DNA of 64,000 nucleotides from CALJFL01 sp039964455 (GTDB lineage: Bacteria; Pseudomonadota; Gammaproteobacteria; Pseudomonadales; Halieaceae). The stretch is from contig JBDVXK010000012.1 of the NCBI GenBank assembly GCA_039964455.1, forward strand, positions 1 to 64,000, given 5' to 3'. Shown piece by piece: positions 52,699 to 61,615 of the stretch (its first letter is position 1; each line of letters begins with the position of its first letter). The position numbers and the translations under genes are program-made. Below the pieces are notes generated by a model, which saw only the letters and a program-made list of their open reading frames with translations, searched no databases and was not told where the DNA came from.

Positions 52699-53532
52699 TC
52701 AGCCGTTCTGCAGAAAATCCAGACAGGCCCTGTTGAACATCGCCTCGTGCTCAACCATCACCCAGTGTCCGCACTCAGATACAAGGATCAGCCGCAGTTG
52801 GCGTGTGTTGTGGGCCAGGGCCAGCATACCGCTCTCGGGCATCATGTTCTCATTGAGGCCCCAGAATCCCAGCACAGGACACTGCAACTCAGTGAGGCGC
52901 TCGCTGAGTACCGGCACCTGCATCGTGGACATCACATGACCGTTCATGATCTGCATGATCTGCATACGCTCTGCCATCAGTTCATCAGTCGCATGAGCGG
53001 GATCGTGCATCAGGCTGGTAGCGAAAAGGTCTCTCATCACTTCCAGCGTGACGTCCTGGCCAGAGCCGAAAACCTGAAACATCTTCTGCATGCCAGCCAT
53101 CTGCTGATACTCCGACATCTCACTGAGCCCGCCAGGCGCCATCAAAACCAGTTTTTCAACCAGCTCCGGGTAGTCCAGGGCCAGCCCAATCGCTATAGCG
53201 CCGCCCAGGGAATTACCCACCAGCGTACACCGCTCAACACCAGCGATATCCAGGGTCTGCTTCACGCACTCGACAAAGAATGACAGGGGGTGATCTCTGT
53301 CGTCAGGCTTGTCAGAGAATCCGTAGCCAATCAGGTCAGGGATAACACAGCGATAGCCGGCCTCGACCATCTTCGGGTAGTTGCCCTTGAAATTGCTGTG
53401 ACCACTGGCGCCCGGGCCGGATCCATGCAGGAAAACCAGCACCTCGCCAGTCCCCTCATCGAGATAATGGATGCGATATCCGTTCGCACACTCAGCGTAT
53501 TTGCCCTCAGGGAGAACACCTATCATTGTCAT
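52699..53532 (-). CDS. Alpha/beta hydrolase resembling meta-cleavage product hydrolases (HsaD/BphD-like)
   Basis: A 277-residue hydrolase. The oxyanion-hole motif HGSGPGASGHSNF (about 36-48) and nucleophile GNSLGG (Ser108) match the hydrolases of C-C bonds in ring-cleavage products of biphenyl and steroid degradation, and His256 is in CGHWVMVE. The acid position, usually Asp in the WGxxDxxxP motif, reads WGLNENMMP, with Glu228 at the Asp place. It lies 23 bp after the HsaA-like monooxygenase gene, so they likely form one operon. The substrate is inferred to be an acyl dienoate or related ester. Confidence 0.85.
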   Translation of the reverse strand: MTMIGVLPEGKYAECANGYRIHYLDEGTGEVLVFLHGSGPGASGHSNFKGNYPKMVEAGYRCVIPDLIGYGFSDKPDDRDHPLSFFVECVKQTLDIAGVERCTLVGNSLGGAIAIGLALDYPELVEKLVLMAPGGLSEMSEYQQMAGMQKMFQVFGSGQDVTLEVMRDLFATSLMHDPAHATDELMAERMQIMQIMNGHVMSTMQVPVLSERLTELQCPVLGFWGLNENMMPESGMLALAHNTRQLRLILVSECGHWVMVEHEAMFNRACLDFLQNG

Positions 53533-53555
53533 TTTTTGTTCCCGGTCAGAGTTAA

Positions 53556-54782
53556 TCAGATCGCATAGTCGACAGTGTCTTCACCAAACAACACCCCGCC
53601 CATATTGACAGCAAACGGCGTGGAATGGTTTGCCACATGTGCCTGACTGGCAAGAATGTCCAGGTGTATTGCCAGCAATTCGCTGCCCTGGCGAATGCCG
53701 CTACTGCCAGCAGCTTTTAGCATTTTTCCCGACAACTCAAGACAGCGGTCAGCTACCACCGCGGAGTCGTAGCGATACCGTACGCGATCATCGATGGGAA
53801 TAGGACGGCCTTCGCGATTACAGGCCATCATGGTGTCAAAGTTTCGCACCATGGTCAGCTTCATTTCTTCTATAGCCGTATTAACCTCGGCTGCCAGCTT
53901 GCGGGCAAAGGGATCATCTTTCATTTTCACTGGTCCCGCCACGCGGGTCTTGGCAACCTCAATGAATGCATCCAGTTGACCCTGCAGGGCCCCAAGGCTG
54001 GCAGTACACACCGCACGCACGAATACCTGCATAAATGGCATTCTATACAGCGCCGCGTCATTAACCGCGTTACCGGGGTTATCACAGAGAAAACCGTCCA
54101 TCGATTTATGGGTGCGGTGCTCAGGCACAAAGGCATCCTTCACAACTACATCGTGACTACCGGTACCCTGCAAACCCACCACATCCCAGTTATCGACAAT
54201 TTCATAGTCGCTGATCGGAACCAGGAAGGTTCGATAATTAGACATATCAAAAGGGGCATCAGGGGTTGGTACCACCGCCCCAAGGAAAGCCCACTTACAG
54301 TGCTCTGAACCACTGGAGAAACTCCAGCGCCCACTCAGGCGGAACCCGCCCTCCACAACTTCAACCTTACCCACCGGTGCATAGGAGGATGAAATCAGTA
54401 CAGACGCATCTTCACTCCAGACATCCTGCGCCGCCTGGTCATCAAATACCGCCAGCTGCCAGTTGTGGACCGCAACCACCCCCAGCACCCAGGCGCTGGA
54501 CATACAGTGACGCGCAACCTCAAGGCCAACAGAGTAAAACACCTGCGGGTCCATGGCGTATCCGCCCCACTGTTCCGGTTGTAGAATTTTGAAGAACCCG
54601 GCTGCCTGAAAGTCGGCAATGGTTTCGTCGGGCACCCGGCGCAATGTCTTGCAGTGGGCTGCGCGTTCGCGCAACAGCGGCCCCATGTCGCGCGCGGCCT
54701 GTATCAGCTGCTCTGCCCGGACGGAGCCAAGACTGTACTGTGATGCGGCATCATCGGCTGATAATTCGTGGTGGACTGTCAT
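53556..54782 (-). CDS. HsaA-like flavin-dependent monooxygenase (acyl-CoA dehydrogenase fold)
   Basis: A 408-residue protein of the two-component flavin monooxygenase group with the acyl-CoA dehydrogenase fold. Several blocks closely resemble mycobacterial HsaA, which hydroxylates the phenolic ring of a secosteroid: RRVPDETIADFQAAGFFKIL, LQPEQWGGYAMDP, VHNWQLAVFD, LISSSYAPVG and VVGLQGTGSHDVVVKDAFVP. The partner flavin reductase (HsaB-like) and ring-cleavage dioxygenase (HsaC-like) are not in the window. It is followed by a hydrolase gene of matching pathway type. Confidence 0.87.
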   Translation of the reverse strand: MTVHHELSADDAASQYSLGSVRAEQLIQAARDMGPLLRERAAHCKTLRRVPDETIADFQAAGFFKILQPEQWGGYAMDPQVFYSVGLEVARHCMSSAWVLGVVAVHNWQLAVFDDQAAQDVWSEDASVLISSSYAPVGKVEVVEGGFRLSGRWSFSSGSEHCKWAFLGAVVPTPDAPFDMSNYRTFLVPISDYEIVDNWDVVGLQGTGSHDVVVKDAFVPEHRTHKSMDGFLCDNPGNAVNDAALYRMPFMQVFVRAVCTASLGALQGQLDAFIEVAKTRVAGPVKMKDDPFARKLAAEVNTAIEEMKLTMVRNFDTMMACNREGRPIPIDDRVRYRYDSAVVADRCLELSGKMLKAAGSSGIRQGSELLAIHLDILASQAHVANHSTPFAVNMGGVLFGEDTVDYAI

Positions 54783-54894
54783 GCGGGGCCTCCAGGCTTT
54801 GTCTTGTTACGGTTCTGCCCAGATTAAACCCCCGGGCCAAGCACAGAGGCATCCTTCATTTAGGGTATTTTTCAAGTCATTGATTTATATGGCT

Positions 54895-55758
54895 TTACTC
54901 GACAACCGCATCGCCGAAAACGGTGGTTTCCCCGAAAAATTCTCGGTGCGAGGGTGGCTGTGCACCATTGATATCCGTCACCCCGTACTCCGTGGCCAAC
55001 TCGGCGCCTATCCATACCTTGCCACTGCGCAGCATCCTGTCTGGGTCATCGGCCAATGCCTGGATGATACGTCCGGTGAATTCGGGATTTTCCGAGGTGG
55101 CTGCCAGCGCGGCGTACTTTTCAGGTTCGGCCTCCATCACTTGACGTGTGCGTTCGGTCAGCAGCAGACCCATCCAGATCGACACAACTGCCACATGATG
55201 GGGACGAAAGTCATAGGCCATATCGTGTGCCATCTTGTCGACGGCGGCCTTGCCCGCGCCGTAGGCAGGACCATGCATATAGATTCGCCCACCAAAGGAA
55301 GAACTGTTGACCACCAGCCCGCCACCATTGGCGACCAGCAATGGCGCCGCAAACCAGCTCGCTGTGTAGTAGGAGCGCATACCAACATCCCAGATGTCGG
55401 TGAGGGCCAGCGGCTTCTCCCAAAAAGGGCCCGTATCGGTCAGTGCATCGTGCAGCGCTGTCGCGTTGTTCACCAAGATATCCATTCGCCCATGATCAGC
55501 ACGCACCTGTTCAAACAGGGCCTCAACCTGCGCGTCATCACTATGATCACAACGCACAGCGATGCCGCGCCCGCCGGCGTCGGTAACCTGTTGTGCCGTC
55601 TCGCCAATGGTGCCAGGCAACGGTGCTGCGCCCTCCTGCTCTGTGCGCCCAGTCACGTAGACGGTTGCGCCGGTAGCGCCCAGCGCCACGGCAATACCTC
55701 TGCCCGCGCCACGACTGGCACCTGTCACAACTACAACCCTGTCTTTACCGTGATGCAT
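54895..55758 (-). CDS. Short-chain dehydrogenase/reductase (DHRS1-like)
   Basis: A 287-residue SDR with an intact active site. The cofactor motif TGASRGAGRGIA lies near residue 13, NNATALHDAL is in the expected place, and the catalytic YGAGK is near 165. Length and the extra segment (LTDTGPFWEKPLALTDIWDVGMRSYYT) resemble the DHRS1 subfamily. It probably oxidises or reduces a lipophilic alcohol or ketone and may act with the HsaA-like and hydrolase genes that follow. The ATG at 55758 follows AAGGAGG at 6-nt spacing, better than the ATG two codons upstream. Confidence 0.88.
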   Translation of the reverse strand: MHHGKDRVVVVTGASRGAGRGIAVALGATGATVYVTGRTEQEGAAPLPGTIGETAQQVTDAGGRGIAVRCDHSDDAQVEALFEQVRADHGRMDILVNNATALHDALTDTGPFWEKPLALTDIWDVGMRSYYTASWFAAPLLVANGGGLVVNSSSFGGRIYMHGPAYGAGKAAVDKMAHDMAYDFRPHHVAVVSIWMGLLLTERTRQVMEAEPEKYAALAATSENPEFTGRIIQALADDPDRMLRSGKVWIGAELATEYGVTDINGAQPPSHREFFGETTVFGDAVVE

Positions 55759-55878
55759 TGGCATCCTCCTTGGGTCAGCCTTTGCCGCCGCTGACTATTT
55801 CACCTAGTATCGTGACACCATCCTAAAGCCGCGGCGGAAGCTCGCCAAGCCGCGCTAAAAAAAATCGACCAACCTTTT

Positions 55879-56670
55879 ATGCCAGCGTACAGATTTTTCC
55901 AGAAACCCCAGCAAGCTAAAGGCCGCTGCCACGGCATCTTGTCAGCGCTACTGCTGCTGTTGTGGCAGCTATCCGATCCCGTCTGGGCCACAGAAACAGA
56001 AGCAGAGGCCAGAAAGGTTTACTCCGGCGACTCACCCGCATGGCTGCAACTGGTAGGCAGGCTGGATGTCCCTGGTTTCAAGTACAAGGAGGGCCGGCGT
56101 GTACACCATCGGGAGAACTGCACAGCGACGCTTATCGGCCGCGATGGCGCACAACAGGCCGATCACGTGGTGACCGCCTGGCACTGTCTGGAGTTTTATC
56201 GCGATCTCAGCATGACAATCACATTCAGCCTGCCGCACCACAGTGCTAGCGCCACAGTGAGAGAAGCGCGCAAACTGGTCGACGGTGGAGGTATAACTGC
56301 AGACTGGGCAATATTGCGACTGACAAAGCCGGTGCCGCTATTGCCTTCATCCGCGCTGCTAGTCGACGCTGGCGAGATCGACAAAAGCGAGCCACTGGTC
56401 ATGGCAGGATACTCCGGCGACTCCGGGCTGGGACAGTCGGGCGAAGCGCTGACCTATCACGAGAATTGTCGTCAGGTGGAACGGCTAAGACAGAGCACAC
56501 ATACCGATTGCCAGGCGTACAAAGGTGCCTCAGGTGGGCCTGTGGTGCGTTACTCAGAAAGCGGCGCTTTTTATCTCGCTGGTGTTATCTCCCAGGGAAA
56601 TGGCGAGGGCACCAGCACCTACATACCCATCTCCCGATTTCGTGGGATGTTGAACAGCTATCTTTACTGA
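55879..56670 (+). CDS. Secreted trypsin-like serine protease
   Basis: A 263-residue protein with a signal peptide (hydrophobic stretch about 20-34, ending DPVWA) and an S1-family protease domain. The triad is visible as His102 in TAWHC, Asp142 in ADWAILRL and Ser218 in GASGGPVV. Four cysteines could form two disulfides, including the pair around the His and near residue 211. There is no PDZ domain, so it is not a DegP relative. It stands alone, convergent with the next gene; its target is unknown. Confidence 0.88.
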   Translation: MPAYRFFQKPQQAKGRCHGILSALLLLLWQLSDPVWATETEAEARKVYSGDSPAWLQLVGRLDVPGFKYKEGRRVHHRENCTATLIGRDGAQQADHVVTAWHCLEFYRDLSMTITFSLPHHSASATVREARKLVDGGGITADWAILRLTKPVPLLPSSALLVDAGEIDKSEPLVMAGYSGDSGLGQSGEALTYHENCRQVERLRQSTHTDCQAYKGASGGPVVRYSESGAFYLAGVISQGNGEGTSTYIPISRFRGMLNSYLY

Positions 56671-56674
56671 CAGT

Positions 56675-58294
56675 TTACTGCTGATACCAGCCGCCAGCTG
56701 GCAGAGTAATAAAGTCGGCTTGCTGCAGTTCAATGACTGTGGGTACATCGCGAGCCTGACTGTCCAGCAAGGCCTGGCGTAGTGTCTCGGGGGTAGTGGC
56801 ACGTAAGGCCTCGCAGCCCAGTGCCTTTGCCGCCTGGATAAAATCCGGTGGGGCGATGTCAACGCCAACAGGTGTAATTCCCGCCGCCACCATTCCCTGC
56901 TCTATCTCTTTGTAGCCCGCGTTATTCCAGACAATAACCGCAACCGCCAGGCCAGCAGCCGCACCGGAAGCGAGTTCCGGCAAGGTGAATTGCGCCGACC
57001 CGTCACCGATCAGGGCGACGACCGGAACATCGGGTTTCGCCAGTTTTGCACCCAGAGCCGCCGGAATCGCGTAACCCAGGGTGCCACCCCCGGTAGCCGA
57101 ATGAAAATAACGACGGGGAGCCTGCGTTTCGTACTGCCACACCGCATAGTAAGTCGGCAGGGTCGAGTCCCCCACCAACACCATCTCCGGCAACGTCGCC
57201 TGCAATAAATCGAAAAAGTCCTGAAATTCCTTATGAAAATGCGTCTCTGTCGGCAAGGCCGACTTCACAGCTGCGACCCTGGCAGCACCATCAGCCTGCG
57301 CGGCAGGCGCCAACAGCGGCTGTAACTGCCGCAGAAATTCTCCGCAGTCGGCATGTATCGCAAGAGCGGGACGCTGGTTTCTGCACAACTGTCTCGCATC
57401 AATATCCACTCGAATTAAAGGGGCCGATAGCGCTAAATCACCGAGAAACAGCATGTCAAAATCAGTCTCGCCGAACTCTGTGCCCAGCGCGAGCACCAGG
57501 TCCGCGTCCTTCAATAACTCCCGCACTGGCGAAATGCTTGGGCTGCTACCCACTGCCAGTGGGTGAGAGGAAGGAAGCAAGCCCTTGCCATTGACAGTAT
57601 TAACAACCGGCGCATCAAGCTGCTCGGCAACGATTTGCACGTCCGGTGCGGCATTAATGGCTCCGCCGCCTGCTACTATCACAGGCGCACGAGCCTGTGC
57701 CAGTAGTGCTGCGGCTTCGCTCACAGCGTATGCCGCCGCACCCGGGGGAGCTATCGTGGGCCAGATATCGAGCGCAAGATGACTGGCATCGGCAGTAATA
57801 ACATCCAGCGGAATTTCGATATGAACAGGGCCGGGGCGCTCGCTGTCGAAAACAGCAAATGCCCTGGCCAGAACCCTGGGCAATTCATCGGGGCGCATCA
57901 GTGTATGACTGAAACGCGTGCATTGTGCGGCCAGTGCGCGCTGGTCCGGCAACTCATGCAGGTGGCCCTCACCCATTCCTAGCTGGTGACGTGCCGCGAC
58001 GGCCGAAATCACCAGCATGGGCACCGAGTCAGCCATTGCCTGCATCATGGGCGTCAGGGCGTTGGTCAAACCCGGGCCGCTAATCAGGAAGCAGACACCA
58101 GGCCGCCCGGTCGCACGTGCATAGCCGTCGGCCATAAAGCCTGCACCCTGCTCATGCCGCGGTGAGATATGACGCAGCCCACTGCTGGCCAGACCTCTGT
58201 ACAACTCCACGGTGTGATTGCCGGGTATGCCGAAAACCGTATCCACACCGCGCGCTTCCAACAGCTGAACCAGTCGTTCTCCGCAGGTCACCAT
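56675..58294 (-). CDS. Thiamine-diphosphate enzyme, acetolactate synthase-like (AruI-like)
   Basis: A 539-residue ThDP enzyme of the large acetolactate synthase/decarboxylase family. The catalytic Glu lies in RHEQGAGFMADGYARATGRPG (about 42-62), and the ThDP/Mg motif is GDGSAQFTLPELASGAAAG ... WNNAGYKEI (about 425-455). The overall pattern is like 5-guanidino-2-oxopentanoate decarboxylase of the arginine transaminase pathway, but no pathway partner is nearby, so the substrate is uncertain. It is not IlvB by context (no ilvN). Convergent with the protease gene. Confidence 0.85.
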   Translation of the reverse strand: MVTCGERLVQLLEARGVDTVFGIPGNHTVELYRGLASSGLRHISPRHEQGAGFMADGYARATGRPGVCFLISGPGLTNALTPMMQAMADSVPMLVISAVAARHQLGMGEGHLHELPDQRALAAQCTRFSHTLMRPDELPRVLARAFAVFDSERPGPVHIEIPLDVITADASHLALDIWPTIAPPGAAAYAVSEAAALLAQARAPVIVAGGGAINAAPDVQIVAEQLDAPVVNTVNGKGLLPSSHPLAVGSSPSISPVRELLKDADLVLALGTEFGETDFDMLFLGDLALSAPLIRVDIDARQLCRNQRPALAIHADCGEFLRQLQPLLAPAAQADGAARVAAVKSALPTETHFHKEFQDFFDLLQATLPEMVLVGDSTLPTYYAVWQYETQAPRRYFHSATGGGTLGYAIPAALGAKLAKPDVPVVALIGDGSAQFTLPELASGAAAGLAVAVIVWNNAGYKEIEQGMVAAGITPVGVDIAPPDFIQAAKALGCEALRATTPETLRQALLDSQARDVPTVIELQQADFITLPAGGWYQQ

Positions 58295-58316
58295 TGCTTC
58301 TGTCTCCCTTTAGCGG

Positions 58317-59288
58317 TCAGTAACCGTCGGCCTGCTCGGGTTTCGGCTCCTGTCGCGCGGGCGCTGCGGCACCGACATGAACCTCACCGCGGGCGGCGGC
58401 CAATTCGATTTGCTTCTGCCGCTCAGCGAAGCGGGTTTTTTGATCTTCGCTCAATGACTCATAGCAGCGTGGACAACAAACACCCTTCTGGTACTTGTCG
58501 GATAGTTTTTCCTGCTCAGTAATGGGGTGGCGGCAACCGTAGCATTGATCGTACTGACCCTTTTCCAACTTATGATTAACCGCCACACGGTTATCAAAGA
58601 CAAAGCATTCACCTTCCCAGGTACTGTCCTGCTCAGGCACCTCTTCCAGGTACTTTAAAATACCTCCCTGCAGATGATAAACCTCTTCAAAACCCTCTTT
58701 GAGCATAAACGCCGAGGCCTTCTCACAGCGAATACCACCGGTGCAGAACATGGCTACTTTCTTGTGACGGGACGGGTCGAGATTCTGTCGTACATAAGTC
58801 GGAAATTCTCGGAAGCTGCCCGTATTGGGATCAATAGCTCCCTTGAACGTGCCTATATTGAATTCGTAGTCATTACGCGTGTCGACCAGAACCACGTCGG
58901 GGTCGTTTACCAGCGCATTCCAATCCGCCGGTTTCACATAGGTGCCAACCACCTCGTTGGGGTCTATGGCCTGTACTCCCATAGTGACGATCTCTTTTTT
59001 GAGCTTCACCTTCATTCGGTGAAACGGCATATGATCATCGAAGGACTCTTTGGGTTCCAGCTCTTGCAAGCGCGCATCGCTGCGTAAATAGTTCAGCACC
59101 GCATCAACAGCGTGACGCGTTCCTGCAATCGTCCCGTTGATTCCCTCCCGCGCCAAAAGCAGCGTACCGCGGGTACCGGCCTCGATACAGACATCCAGCA
59201 AAGGCTCACGCAGAGCCTCATAGTCATCCAGCGTAACGAATTGATACAGCGCAGCAACGACGACACTAGTGTTGGGTGTGGCGCTCAC
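58317..59288 (-). CDS. trhO: tRNA uridine(34) hydroxylase (rhodanese-like, YceA type)
   Basis: A 323-residue protein with an N-terminal acylphosphatase-like domain (LLLAREGINGTIAGT near residue 42), a rhodanese domain with the active-site loop CTGGIRCEKA (about 180-190) and a C-terminal Cys-rich part (CYGCRHP and CCPRC). TrhO makes 5-hydroxyuridine at tRNA position 34 with oxygen. The GTG start overlaps the bolA stop by 4 bp. Confidence 0.93.
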   Translation of the reverse strand: MSATPNTSVVVAALYQFVTLDDYEALREPLLDVCIEAGTRGTLLLAREGINGTIAGTRHAVDAVLNYLRSDARLQELEPKESFDDHMPFHRMKVKLKKEIVTMGVQAIDPNEVVGTYVKPADWNALVNDPDVVLVDTRNDYEFNIGTFKGAIDPNTGSFREFPTYVRQNLDPSRHKKVAMFCTGGIRCEKASAFMLKEGFEEVYHLQGGILKYLEEVPEQDSTWEGECFVFDNRVAVNHKLEKGQYDQCYGCRHPITEQEKLSDKYQKGVCCPRCYESLSEDQKTRFAERQKQIELAAARGEVHVGAAAPARQEPKPEQADGY

Positions 59289-59608
59289 GCAGACTCCTGC
59301 TTACTGCCACCCAGGCAATCCGGCGATTCTGGCGATGCGCCTTCTCGCGTATTCCACTCCGCTGGCGTATAAGTGTGCAGGGCCAATGCATGCACAGGAC
59401 CCTGCAATTGCTCAGCCAGCGCACCATAGATAGCCTGGTGCCTCGCCACCTGCCGCTTGCCTTCAAATTCAGCGCTTACCGCAACAACTTTAAAATGCGT
59501 CTCGGAATTTTCCGGCACATTGTGTTGATGGCTTTCATTAACGACTTCCAGATGGACAGGCGTCAGAAGCTCGGCAAGACGCTGCTGTATCTGTTCCTGA
59601 ACTGACAT
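59285..59608 (-). CDS. bolA: BolA family protein
   Basis: A 107-residue BolA-type protein, which with monothiol glutaredoxins binds [2Fe-2S] clusters and can act as a transcription regulator linked to stress and shape. The conserved His in SHQHNVPENSETHFKVVAVS and the FEGKRQVARHQAIYGAL helix are present. The ATG at 59608 follows GGAGG; the start four codons upstream is within that site and unlikely. It is coupled to trhO. Confidence 0.92.
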   Translation of the reverse strand: MSVQEQIQQRLAELLTPVHLEVVNESHQHNVPENSETHFKVVAVSAEFEGKRQVARHQAIYGALAEQLQGPVHALALHTYTPAEWNTREGASPESPDCLGGSKQESA

Positions 59609-59677
59609 AACTACCTCCAAAAATTGCGGCGAGAGTATACCCGAGCAAAGGCGGCAGAGACACCGCCCGCAAGCTAC

Positions 59678-60727
59678 TCAGGCGCTACGGCTTTCACCCC
59701 TGCGCCGGCTTGCCCGAAACTGCCCCGGTGTTTGCGCAGTCCACTTTTTAAATGAGCGATGAAAGGCGCTTGGATCGGTAAAACCCATCTGCAGTGCTAC
59801 CTCATTAATCGACAGCTCCGGCCGGTCAAGACAAAGCTTGGCTGCCTCACAACGGGCATCATCTTTTAACTGCTGAAACGTGGTGCCTTCACGCTTTAGT
59901 CGTCGGCGCAAGGTGGGTGCCGACATATTCAGGGCACTGCTAATGGTGTCAAAGCTCGGAAAGCCCTCACTGAAATCATGACCTATCATCGCCTTGACCT
60001 GTGCCGACAAATTATTGCCGTTGGGATCATTCTCCATGATCAACAGTTGATAAGGCGCCGTCCGCAAAAATTCGCGCAGGGAATGTTCCGTATGCACCAC
60101 TGGCCAGGCCAGGCTCGCACTATCGAAATACAAAAGATCATTGGTCTGGTTGAAGTACAGTGGACAACCGAAAAGCTTCTCATACTTCTCAAGACGCTCG
60201 GGTTCCGCTCCTGAAAAATCCACCCGTTTCAACTCAATAGGACGGCCACACAGCCAGCCGAAGAAACGGTGCCACATAGACAGCCCATACGCATCAGCGG
60301 CTGCCACCTGCGGCTGATCGGCGCGATCAATGGTACGGTAGCCGACCCGGGCGTACTGCTGCGAAAAGTTGGCGAACAGCTGACTACGTTCGTCAAAAAA
60401 TGTTCGATAAAATTCAGAGGCACGCCCGATAGCCTGGCCCAGATTGTCGCAGGAAATTATGCAGTAACACATCATGCGAAAAGCCCCCGGCGCCACCAAC
60501 TCACTGCCGGTAACGCCAAAGGTCTCGTCCTGCAGCAGGTGCAGCACATGCTGGTATACGCGGGAGTACTGCATCGCACTTATCTCGGCACGGTACCCGG
60601 ACGCCTGGGGTTGCAGCGGGTTAAAATCGAGCCCGGCATCGGAAAGAATGCCGCTGAAATCGTAGCCGCGATCACCCACCATGCGCAGCAGGGTCGTAAC
60701 GAACTGGGTTGGTACGCGATCGCTCAT
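59678..60727 (-). CDS. AraC-family transcriptional regulator
   Basis: A 349-residue regulator of the OruR/ArgR-like AraC subgroup. The first 230 residues are an arabinose-binding-like effector domain typical of that subgroup, and the C-terminal 100 hold the two helix-turn-helix motifs with SAPTLRRRLKREGTTFQQLKDD and LGFTDPSAFHRSFKKWTAQTPGQFR-type recognition features. Regulators of this subgroup often control amino-acid, quorum or fatty-acid genes. It faces away from the acidic repeat gene, so shared regulation is possible. Its ligand is unknown. Confidence 0.9.
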   Translation of the reverse strand: MSDRVPTQFVTTLLRMVGDRGYDFSGILSDAGLDFNPLQPQASGYRAEISAMQYSRVYQHVLHLLQDETFGVTGSELVAPGAFRMMCYCIISCDNLGQAIGRASEFYRTFFDERSQLFANFSQQYARVGYRTIDRADQPQVAAADAYGLSMWHRFFGWLCGRPIELKRVDFSGAEPERLEKYEKLFGCPLYFNQTNDLLYFDSASLAWPVVHTEHSLREFLRTAPYQLLIMENDPNGNNLSAQVKAMIGHDFSEGFPSFDTISSALNMSAPTLRRRLKREGTTFQQLKDDARCEAAKLCLDRPELSINEVALQMGFTDPSAFHRSFKKWTAQTPGQFRASRRRGESRSA

Positions 60728-60850
60728 ACCACGACTATAGGTTTGATTGCAGACAAGCGGGCTATGATACCAGATCGGCCCCGCAGGCGCGGCTTGGTCA
60801 GATCAGCGGCCCGGCATATACTGTAAGCTCTGGCTACAGAGGGGGCGGTA

Positions 60851-61615
60851 ATGGAAGAACGCTACAACATTTACTACGCAGGCACCGTACTCGAAGGCCA
60901 CGACACCGCTGGTGTACGGCAACAGCTGGCTCGCCTGTTCAAGGCCGACGAGGTGACCCTGGATAAACTGTTCAGCGGCCAACCACAGATGATCAAACGC
61001 GACTGTGATAAGGCCACTGCCCTCAAGTATCAGGAGGCCATGAAGAAGGCCGGTGCCAAACCCCTGATTCGCACGGCCGATTCACCGGCCCCCGAAACCA
61101 AACAAGCCACGCCCCCGGCTGCAGAACAAAGCAGTGCAGCGGAGCGCATTGCGGCTGTTGCAGCAGGCTCCGGCTCAGCGGACGCGACCAACCAGGATTT
61201 CGATATTGCGCCAGTAGGCAGCGATGTTCTCAGGCCAGAAGAGAGGCCCGATGTCAGCGCGGCGGAAATAGATACCTCTATGCTAGACCTGGCGGAAACC
61301 GGAACCCGCCTGTCTGAAGAACGGGAGGCCCCACCGGCGGCGCCAGATACCGATCACCTGAGCATGGGCGAGGTCGGCGATGATATTCCGAACCTGGACC
61401 CCGGCGATCTTCCTCCCCAACCAGACATCTCGGCAATCGCACTTTCCCCGGAGGGCAGCGACTTTGCAGACTGCGCGCCAGCCGACGCCGTCGAACTCGA
61501 TCTGGATCTCTCTGCGATCGCATTGGCCGAGGAAGGGTCCGATATGCTCCCCGAGGAGTACCGCGATAAAGATGCGCCGGTACCGCCCTCTACCGATCAC
61601 CTTAGCCTGGAGTAA
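60851..61615 (+). CDS. Hypothetical acidic repeat protein
   Basis: A 254-residue soluble protein. The N-terminal 75 residues are a small basic-acidic domain (YYAGTVLEGHDTAGVRQQLA, then LDKLFSGQPQMIKRD) seen at the start of many uncharacterised gammaproteobacterial proteins. After a Pro/Ala/Glu linker, a repeat of the type D-x-S-x-I-A-L-x-x-E-G-S-D occurs about five times (116-125, 141-152, 166-178, 192-204, 219-231), followed by a partial one at the C-terminus. The net charge is strongly negative. The function is unknown; the tail looks like a repeated short binding motif. Its 3' end overlaps the kinase gene by 14 bp. Confidence 0.8.
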   Translation: MEERYNIYYAGTVLEGHDTAGVRQQLARLFKADEVTLDKLFSGQPQMIKRDCDKATALKYQEAMKKAGAKPLIRTADSPAPETKQATPPAAEQSSAAERIAAVAAGSGSADATNQDFDIAPVGSDVLRPEERPDVSAAEIDTSMLDLAETGTRLSEEREAPPAAPDTDHLSMGEVGDDIPNLDPGDLPPQPDISAIALSPEGSDFADCAPADAVELDLDLSAIALAEEGSDMLPEEYRDKDAPVPPSTDHLSLE

